A stretch of DNA of 64,000 bases from JBBRMW01 sp965246845 (GTDB lineage Bacteria > Chloroflexota > Anaerolineae > Aggregatilineales > UBA2796): contig CBDFFR010000012.1 of assembly GCA_965246845.1 (NCBI GenBank), forward strand, positions 930,001 through 994,000, in the 5' to 3' direction. Shown here piece by piece: positions 58,780-64,000 of this stretch. The first letter of the stretch is position 1; each line of letters begins with the position of its first letter. The notes under the pieces were generated by a model that worked only from the letters and a program-made list of their open reading frames with translations, did not search any database and was not told the DNA's origin. Position numbers and translations under genes: made by a program.

Positions 58780-60342
58780 ATGCTGCCACCTTTCCGCAAT
58801 GAACCTCTCACGGATTTTTCCGCGCCCGCCAACCGCGAATACTTCCAGATGGCGATCAACTACGTGCGGAGCAGGCTCGGCGGCACGTACCCGCTACGCA
58901 TTGGGAGCAGCGCTATCGAAACGGGCCAGACCTTCACCTCGACCAACCCCGCGCGTCCCGCGGAAGTAATCGGCACATTCGCCAAAGGACGTGCCGAAGA
59001 TGCAGAGGCCGCGGTCACGGCAGCCGGACGCGCCTTCGAGCATTGGCGCGGGGTCAGCCCGCTTGAACGCGCCCGCTACCTGCTACGTGCAGCGGTCGAA
59101 ATGCGCCGCCGCAAGCACGAGTTCAGCGCGTGGATGGTCTATGAGATTGGCAAAAGCTGGGCGGAGGCCGACGCGGATACCGCCGAAGCGATTGATTTCC
59201 TCGAATATTACGCGCGCCAGATGATGCGCCTGACGCAGGCGAGCGAGGCATTGATCCCGTTCCCCGGCGAAGAGAACGAACTGCAATACATCCCGCTCGG
59301 TGTCGGTGTCGTCATCCCGCCCTGGAACTTTCCACTGGCAATCACGGTTGGCATGACAAGCGCGGCGATTGTGGCGGGAAACTGCATCATCCTCAAGCCT
59401 GCGAGCATCACGCCGACGATTGCCTACAAATTCTGCGAACTGCTGTGGGATGCAGGGCTGCCGCCGGGCGTGCTGAATTTCCTGCCGGGACCAGGCGGCA
59501 CAATTGGCGATGCGCTGGTCGATCATCCGCAAACGCGCTTCATCGCGTTCACGGGTAGCAAGGAAATCGGCATTCGCATATTCGGGCGCGCGGCGGTCGT
59601 GCAGCCCGGTCAGAAATGGCTCAAGCGGACTGTCCTCGAAATGGGCGGCAAGGATGCGGTACTGGTCGATGAGACCGCAAATCTGGAGGAAGCCGCGCAG
59701 GGCATCGTCGCCAGTGCATTCGGCTTTCAGGGACAAAAATGCAGCGCCGGGTCGCGCGCGATTCTGGTGGATCGGATTTACGAGACGGTTGCGGAGCGAG
59801 TCGTCGCGTTGACAAAGCAGTTGACGCAGGGCGCACCTGACACGGGCGCGCACATTCATCAGGGTCCGGTCGCGGATAAGAACGCGATGCGGACGATCAT
59901 GGATTACATCGAACTCGGCACGCAGGAAGGCAAGCTGCTCGCGGGCGGCCACGCGGTCCAGAACGCGGACGGCGGCTACTACATCGAACCGACGATTTTT
60001 GGGGATGTCCCCGCGAATGCGCGTATCGCGCAGGAAGAAATCTTCGGACCGGTGTTGTCGATCATTCGCGCCCGCGATTTTGAAGATGGACTGGCAATCG
60101 CGAATGGTACGGAGTTCGGCCTCACCGGGGCGGTCTATAGCGGCCACCGCGCCCGTCTCGAATATGCGCGGCGGCAGTTCCATGTCGGCAACCTGTACCT
60201 GAACCGCAAATCGACGGGCGCAATGGTCGGCGCGCACCCCTTCGGCGGCTTCAATATGAGCGGCACGGATAGCAAGGCGGGCGGTCCCGACTACCTGTAT
60301 CTGTTCACGCAGGCCAAAACTATCGCGGAAAAGCTGACCTGA
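58780..60342 (+). CDS. 1-pyrroline-5-carboxylate dehydrogenase (L-glutamate gamma-semialdehyde DH)
   Basis: 520 residues, ALDH superfamily, RocA/PruA type. PPWNFPLAITVGMTSAAIVA (coenzyme), VLEMGGKDAVLVDE with Glu, GQKCSAGSRAILVD with catalytic Cys, EEIFGPVLSI, TGAMVGAHPFGGFNMSGTDS near the end typical for P5C dehydrogenases. Second step of proline catabolism; proline dehydrogenase is not in the window. ATG at 58780 has AGGAG 11 nt upstream. Confidence 0.92.
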   Translation: MLPPFRNEPLTDFSAPANREYFQMAINYVRSRLGGTYPLRIGSSAIETGQTFTSTNPARPAEVIGTFAKGRAEDAEAAVTAAGRAFEHWRGVSPLERARYLLRAAVEMRRRKHEFSAWMVYEIGKSWAEADADTAEAIDFLEYYARQMMRLTQASEALIPFPGEENELQYIPLGVGVVIPPWNFPLAITVGMTSAAIVAGNCIILKPASITPTIAYKFCELLWDAGLPPGVLNFLPGPGGTIGDALVDHPQTRFIAFTGSKEIGIRIFGRAAVVQPGQKWLKRTVLEMGGKDAVLVDETANLEEAAQGIVASAFGFQGQKCSAGSRAILVDRIYETVAERVVALTKQLTQGAPDTGAHIHQGPVADKNAMRTIMDYIELGTQEGKLLAGGHAVQNADGGYYIEPTIFGDVPANARIAQEEIFGPVLSIIRARDFEDGLAIANGTEFGLTGAVYSGHRARLEYARRQFHVGNLYLNRKSTGAMVGAHPFGGFNMSGTDSKAGGPDYLYLFTQAKTIAEKLT

Positions 60343-60444
60343 ATCAGGATCGGATATTTTGGAGCGCGCAGGTCGTCAAATTGACAGGTTGCCCGCCGTA
60401 TACTAGAATCACGCCGCAGCATCTTCGCGAAACAGCGGGTGACA

Positions 60445-63348
60445 ATGAGTGATTTCATCGGCAGGCAGCTAGGTCCCTACAAACTGGAAGAACAGCTTGG
60501 CCGGGGCGGGATGGCGACCGTCTATCGCGCGTTCCAAACGACGGTCAAGCGCTATGTCGCGGTCAAGGTGATGTCGCCGGACATCGCACGCGACCCCGGT
60601 TTCGTAGAGCGCTTCGCACGGGAAGCGGAATTAATCGCCTCGCTGCAGCATCCGCACATCCTGCCTGTAATCGATTATGGCGAAGCGGATGGGACGCATT
60701 ACCTCGTCATGCGCTATATCGAAGGTGGCTCGCTCGATGATCGGATGCGCCGCCAGCCGCTCACATTGCCGGAAAGCGCGCGGCTCCTCGACCAGATTTC
60801 GGCGGCGCTTGATTACGCGCACAAACGGGGCGTGATTCACCGCGACTTCAAGCCGAACAACGTCCTGCTCGATGGCGAAGAAAATACCTATCTGACGGAT
60901 TTCGGCATCGCGCGGCTGATGGATAGCAGCAGTCATCTCACCGTCACCGGGACGATTATGGGGACGCCCGCCTATATGTCGCCCGAACAGGGGACCGGGC
61001 GCACGGTGGACGCCCGCGCGGACCTCTATTCGCTCGGCGTGGTCGTCTATGAGATGGTCACGGGGCGGCTGCCCTTCTCGGCGGATACGCCTGCCTCGCT
61101 TATTTTTCAACATGCCTTCCAGCCCCCCACACCGCCACAGACGTTCAAGCCGGATATTATGCCGGGCGTGGTCGCGGTAATCGACCGCGCGCTCGCCAAA
61201 AACCCGGATGATCGCTACCAATCCGGCGCGGAGTTGACGCGCGCATTTTCCAGCGCAATCGCCGGACGCGCTCCCGAATCGTTGTCGGAAAACAAGAATT
61301 TACTTGTTTCTACGTTTGTCGAACCCGGCACGCCAAAAGGGACGCCACCGCCGCGCGCTGCAACACCATTGGAAAATACGCTCCCGCCGGGCGGAGCCAA
61401 CCTCGCGCCGCCGACGATCCCGCCGACTGAACCTCCTCAATCTGTCACGCAGACCCCGCCCAACGCGGGGAGCAATGCGCGCCGTTCGCCCGCGCTAATC
61501 ATCTTCGCGCTGCTGGCGATTGTGGCGGCAGTTGCGGTTGGCGGCGGGGCGTTTGCAATCAACAATGCCAACCAGAACGCCACACGCGAAGGGGAAACAA
61601 AGGTCGCGCTGCTGGTCCTCTCCGCGACCAAAACACCTACGGTCACGCCTCAAGCGACAGATACGCCGACGTTCACGGCAACCTCACCCGCTTCCGCAAC
61701 GCTCACCAACACGCCGCTACCCAGCGCGACCTTCACGACAACAGCGGACGCGAGCCAGACGTTAACTGCTGCACGGCTGATCACGGCTGCCGCTAACGAA
61801 ACTGCAACCAGCCTCGGCAATCAGCAGGCGAGCATAACGGCGATTGCCAACCTTGCCGCCTCGCAAATTGCTGTAATCACACGCACCTTTCAGGACAACC
61901 TGACCGGGACGCGCGCGGCGCTTGCGGCGACCAATAGCAGCAGCACGCTCACGGCGGTCGCAAGCGCGTTTACGCGCGTCCCGCTAACTGCAACATCGCG
62001 TGCGACGAATACGGCGGTCCCGGCGAGTGCCACGCCCGCGCCACCAACACGGACAATCACAGTTTCCAGCGTGGCGCCCTCCGCAACCCGTCTGCCGCCG
62101 ACCCGCACACCGTCGCGTACCGTTGCCCCGACGCTGACCAGCCAGCCGACGAGCGCAATCAACGCAAACGATGCAATACAAAAGCAGGTCGATCAACTTG
62201 CTACCGATGGGTATCTGACCAACCACGCGGGGCAGGTCGTCATAGGTCCAGCGGATGGCGACATTTCTGCAATCCAGCAGCAAAACTATTACCGCTTCCG
62301 CTCCTTTGAAAAAGTGAACATCAAGGATTTCGTCGCATCTACTACTTTCACCTGGACAAACCCCGGCACGGACGGCGAATGCGGTATCATGGCGCGGTTC
62401 TCACAGACCGGGACGAGCGACTATCGATTTTATAGTATCCTGATCGGGGCGAATGGCACGTTTCGAATTATGGCGCGCGTGGGCACCGAAGACCGTAACG
62501 TGACGAGCGGCGATATCTCTGGCCTGAATACACGTACCGGAGCCGCCAATACGCTCGTCGTCACCGTCGAGAATGACTTGCTACATATTTTCCTGAACGG
62601 TCAGTTTATCTCTTCCGTCACGCTGTTCGAGTTCGATGATCCCGGAAATGTGCTTGTGACGGGTTCGACGCAAAGCGATACTGGCATCGCGTGCAGCTTC
62701 AAGAATTTTTGGGTCTACGATCTTAATGCGACACCTGCCAACGGCGCGGCCAATGTGGATTACATTGAAGGTTTGAACGACGCGAGCGGAGACCAGCTTT
62801 TGAAGCTGATTACCGATGCAAAATTATTCCCCGCCGACAACGCTCAACCTGCTTTCGCAGAGGCCAGCCGCATGGTATCGCTCGACGCCGACAAGACGGG
62901 TGTTTTCTCGCGTCCGGTCGTCGGCGACGCCACGTTGAGCGGTTCGTTCGTCATGACGAGTGATGTGGCGTGGGGCAGTGATGTCACCACGACATCGTGC
63001 GGGCTGCATTTCTACGGTTCGCGCTCGCCGAATAACTTTATCACGTTCTATATATATCCGACGCAGGCTTGGTACCTCGATGCGCAGGTGAACAATCAGT
63101 GGCTCGACAAGCCGCTCGCGACGGGAACATCGGGCGCAATTCAAGGTGAGCGGACCGCAATCAACCGGATTACTCTGATCGTCAATGAGTCCACGCTAAC
63201 CGTGTTTGTCGGCAACGAGCGTGTTGCACAGGTTCGCGATCTACCGCTCTCCAGCGGCAACGTCGGCTACTATGTTGGCAAGGGTAACCAAGGCGGCGCG
63301 GAGAACTGTACGTTCACGAATACGGCAGTCTGGCGGTCTGGCTCATGA
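60445..63348 (+). CDS. Transmembrane Hanks-type Ser/Thr kinase with tandem lectin-like sensor domains
   Basis: 967 residues from ATG 60445 (GTG 60439 also possible). Cytoplasmic kinase (about 8-275): GRGGMATVYRAFQ, VAVKVM, VIHRDFKPNNVLL, LTDFGIARLM, GTPAYMSPEQ, all catalytic residues intact. Membrane helix at about 347-372 (ALIIFALLAIVAAVAVGGGA). Then about 200 residues of Thr/Ala-rich stalk, then two beta-sandwich modules at about 572-765 and 772-967 (YYRFRSFEKVNIKDFVASTT; NNFITFYIYPTQAWYLDAQV) that look like concanavalin-A-like/LamG-type domains. Extracellular ligand probably a carbohydrate or wall polymer (inference). Its stop overlaps the next lipoprotein start (ATGA). Confidence 0.92.
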   Translation: MSDFIGRQLGPYKLEEQLGRGGMATVYRAFQTTVKRYVAVKVMSPDIARDPGFVERFAREAELIASLQHPHILPVIDYGEADGTHYLVMRYIEGGSLDDRMRRQPLTLPESARLLDQISAALDYAHKRGVIHRDFKPNNVLLDGEENTYLTDFGIARLMDSSSHLTVTGTIMGTPAYMSPEQGTGRTVDARADLYSLGVVVYEMVTGRLPFSADTPASLIFQHAFQPPTPPQTFKPDIMPGVVAVIDRALAKNPDDRYQSGAELTRAFSSAIAGRAPESLSENKNLLVSTFVEPGTPKGTPPPRAATPLENTLPPGGANLAPPTIPPTEPPQSVTQTPPNAGSNARRSPALIIFALLAIVAAVAVGGGAFAINNANQNATREGETKVALLVLSATKTPTVTPQATDTPTFTATSPASATLTNTPLPSATFTTTADASQTLTAARLITAAANETATSLGNQQASITAIANLAASQIAVITRTFQDNLTGTRAALAATNSSSTLTAVASAFTRVPLTATSRATNTAVPASATPAPPTRTITVSSVAPSATRLPPTRTPSRTVAPTLTSQPTSAINANDAIQKQVDQLATDGYLTNHAGQVVIGPADGDISAIQQQNYYRFRSFEKVNIKDFVASTTFTWTNPGTDGECGIMARFSQTGTSDYRFYSILIGANGTFRIMARVGTEDRNVTSGDISGLNTRTGAANTLVVTVENDLLHIFLNGQFISSVTLFEFDDPGNVLVTGSTQSDTGIACSFKNFWVYDLNATPANGAANVDYIEGLNDASGDQLLKLITDAKLFPADNAQPAFAEASRMVSLDADKTGVFSRPVVGDATLSGSFVMTSDVAWGSDVTTTSCGLHFYGSRSPNNFITFYIYPTQAWYLDAQVNNQWLDKPLATGTSGAIQGERTAINRITLIVNESTLTVFVGNERVAQVRDLPLSSGNVGYYVGKGNQGGAENCTFTNTAVWRSGS

Positions 63349-64000
63349 ACAATCTGTCGCGGCTGATCCTTGGTGGGTTATGTGCGTTCGTCCTCGCGGC
63401 CTGTGCCACGCCTACCCCTGCGCCGACCCGCACACCGCAAGCGCCGACCGTCGCGCCGACGCTGCGCCCGCTCCTCGCGACGCCGACCCCGCGCCCGACG
63501 CTGCTGCCGCCCGTGCAATTGAACCCGCCCGATGTCGAAAAGCGCGTCACGCTGCGACTCGTCAACGGGGTTGCGGCGACCTTCGATGTGCAACTCGAAG
63601 GCTCGCTGATCGCCACCGCGCTCGGCTTCGCGCTACCGACCGAACCTGTTTACGTTGCGGCGGGTGAGTATCGCCTGCGCGTTGTCCCCGCGGGCGCGGC
63701 GCTCGATGTCGGGACGGTCCTGCTCGATATGCGCGTGACGCTCCCCGCAAGTCGCTCCGTACTGCTGGCGCTCAGTGGTACGCCGGAGAAACCGACCGCG
63801 ACGGTCTTCACCAACGATGTCTCGGCTGTGGAACGGAACAAGGCGCGCTTAACCATCGCGCATCTGCTCACTACGGGCGATCCGCTGCGTGCGGCGAGCG
63901 CGGGAAAAGACCTCCTGACGGTGCAGGGCGCAGGCAAAGCGGAGAGCATCGCGGACCTGAACGCGGGCGCGCAAACGCTCGACTTCGCGCTTGGCACGGC
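63345..64000 (+). CDS. DUF4397-like lipoprotein coupled to the receptor kinase (3' end outside window)
   Basis: Frame open to the right edge (218 codons). Lipoprotein signal LGGLCAFVLAACATPTPAPT with lipobox Cys at about 21, a Pro/Thr linker (about 22-57), then a beta domain with VTLRLVNGVAATFDVQLEGS, YVAAGEYRLRVVPAGAALDV and LLALSGTPEKPTATVFTNDV, like DUF4397 domains. ATG at 63345 overlaps the kinase stop, so the two proteins are made together. It could present ligand to, or modulate, the kinase. Confidence 0.75.
   Translation, partial: MNNLSRLILGGLCAFVLAACATPTPAPTRTPQAPTVAPTLRPLLATPTPRPTLLPPVQLNPPDVEKRVTLRLVNGVAATFDVQLEGSLIATALGFALPTEPVYVAAGEYRLRVVPAGAALDVGTVLLDMRVTLPASRSVLLALSGTPEKPTATVFTNDVSAVERNKARLTIAHLLTTGDPLRAASAGKDLLTVQGAGKAESIADLNAGAQTLDFALGT

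Overview
The window looks like a chromosomal stretch of a high-GC, free-living bacterium. Gene content best fits a Chloroflexota (Anaerolineae-like) genome, but this is inference: no rRNA or other decisive marker is present. Pointers are Hanks-type kinases with long Thr/Ala/Pro-rich stalks, lipoproteins with TPT-type linkers, an F420-type luciferase-like oxidoreductase, a CxLPCW-type small exported protein, a Trp T-box, and a family of small dispersed GC-rich palindromes. Most genes are packed into operons with 4-nt ATGA overlaps.

Region by region. 1-2180: a broken mutagenesis cassette on the minus strand (remnant of a Y-family polymerase C-terminus, DUF6504, a conserved hypothetical, and the start of a PHP/DnaE-type polymerase), cut by an IS630-type element with a -1 frameshift transposase. 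2181-9260: a lower-GC accessory zone holding a membrane-anchored PD-(D/E)xK-like protein, an SH3/DUF3761 exported protein, an IS701-type element, 1.4 kb without convincing genes, and a large serine recombinase whose frame runs into the antisense of tRNA-Asp. 9262-14929: tRNA-Asp, then a Trp T-box riboswitch and trpE-G-D-C-F followed by a coupled JAMM/MPN+ protein (trpB and trpA are not here). 14934-18860: a small exported protein, a YyaL/DUF255 thioredoxin-domain protein and argJ. 18963-20714: tRNA-Gln and a GT-C membrane glycosyltransferase. 20723-23040: an arsenic operon with three arsenate reductases (one fused to an ArsR-type regulator) and an aquaglyceroporin, controlled by a clear promoter/operator. 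23195-25919: F420-type oxidoreductase and a GH13 alpha-glucosidase.

25986-34400: cell-envelope genes: mraY and ftsI/pbp on the minus strand, and on the plus strand a WecA/TagO-like transferase, two GT4 glycosyltransferases, a PLP threonine/serine dehydratase and a PfkB/HldE-like kinase in one tight operon. 34397-35843: Tat-exported beta-carbonic anhydrase and a GNAT. 36095-40648: MarR regulator with palindromic operator, then malE-malF-malG (no malK). 40744-42162: an Nramp Mn/Fe transporter with a DtxR/MntR-like box filling its promoter spacer. 42203-46677: phosphatase, an HNH endonuclease overlapping an RHH-like partner, SnoaL-like protein, HDAC-family deacetylase, and lipoamide dehydrogenase. 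46799-48619: a GH-like/golvesin-like/C39 three-domain protein. 48695-52750: a polar amino-acid ABC transporter whose binding protein carries extreme Ala/Thr repeats. 52868-56968: methyltransferase, unknown protein, ChbG-type deacetylase, NAD(P)HX repair enzyme and a 35-aa membrane peptide with its own terminator. 57126-64000: small membrane protein, a soluble kinase with a degenerate EYG motif, P5C dehydrogenase, and a transmembrane receptor kinase with tandem lectin-like sensor domains coupled to a DUF4397-like lipoprotein that runs off the end.

No completely new multi-gene system is proven. The best candidates for something undescribed are the membrane-anchored nuclease-like protein, the receptor-kinase/lipoprotein pair, the RHH-HNH pair, the structured trpE-trpG spacer and the efflux-pump-less three-reductase ars operon.
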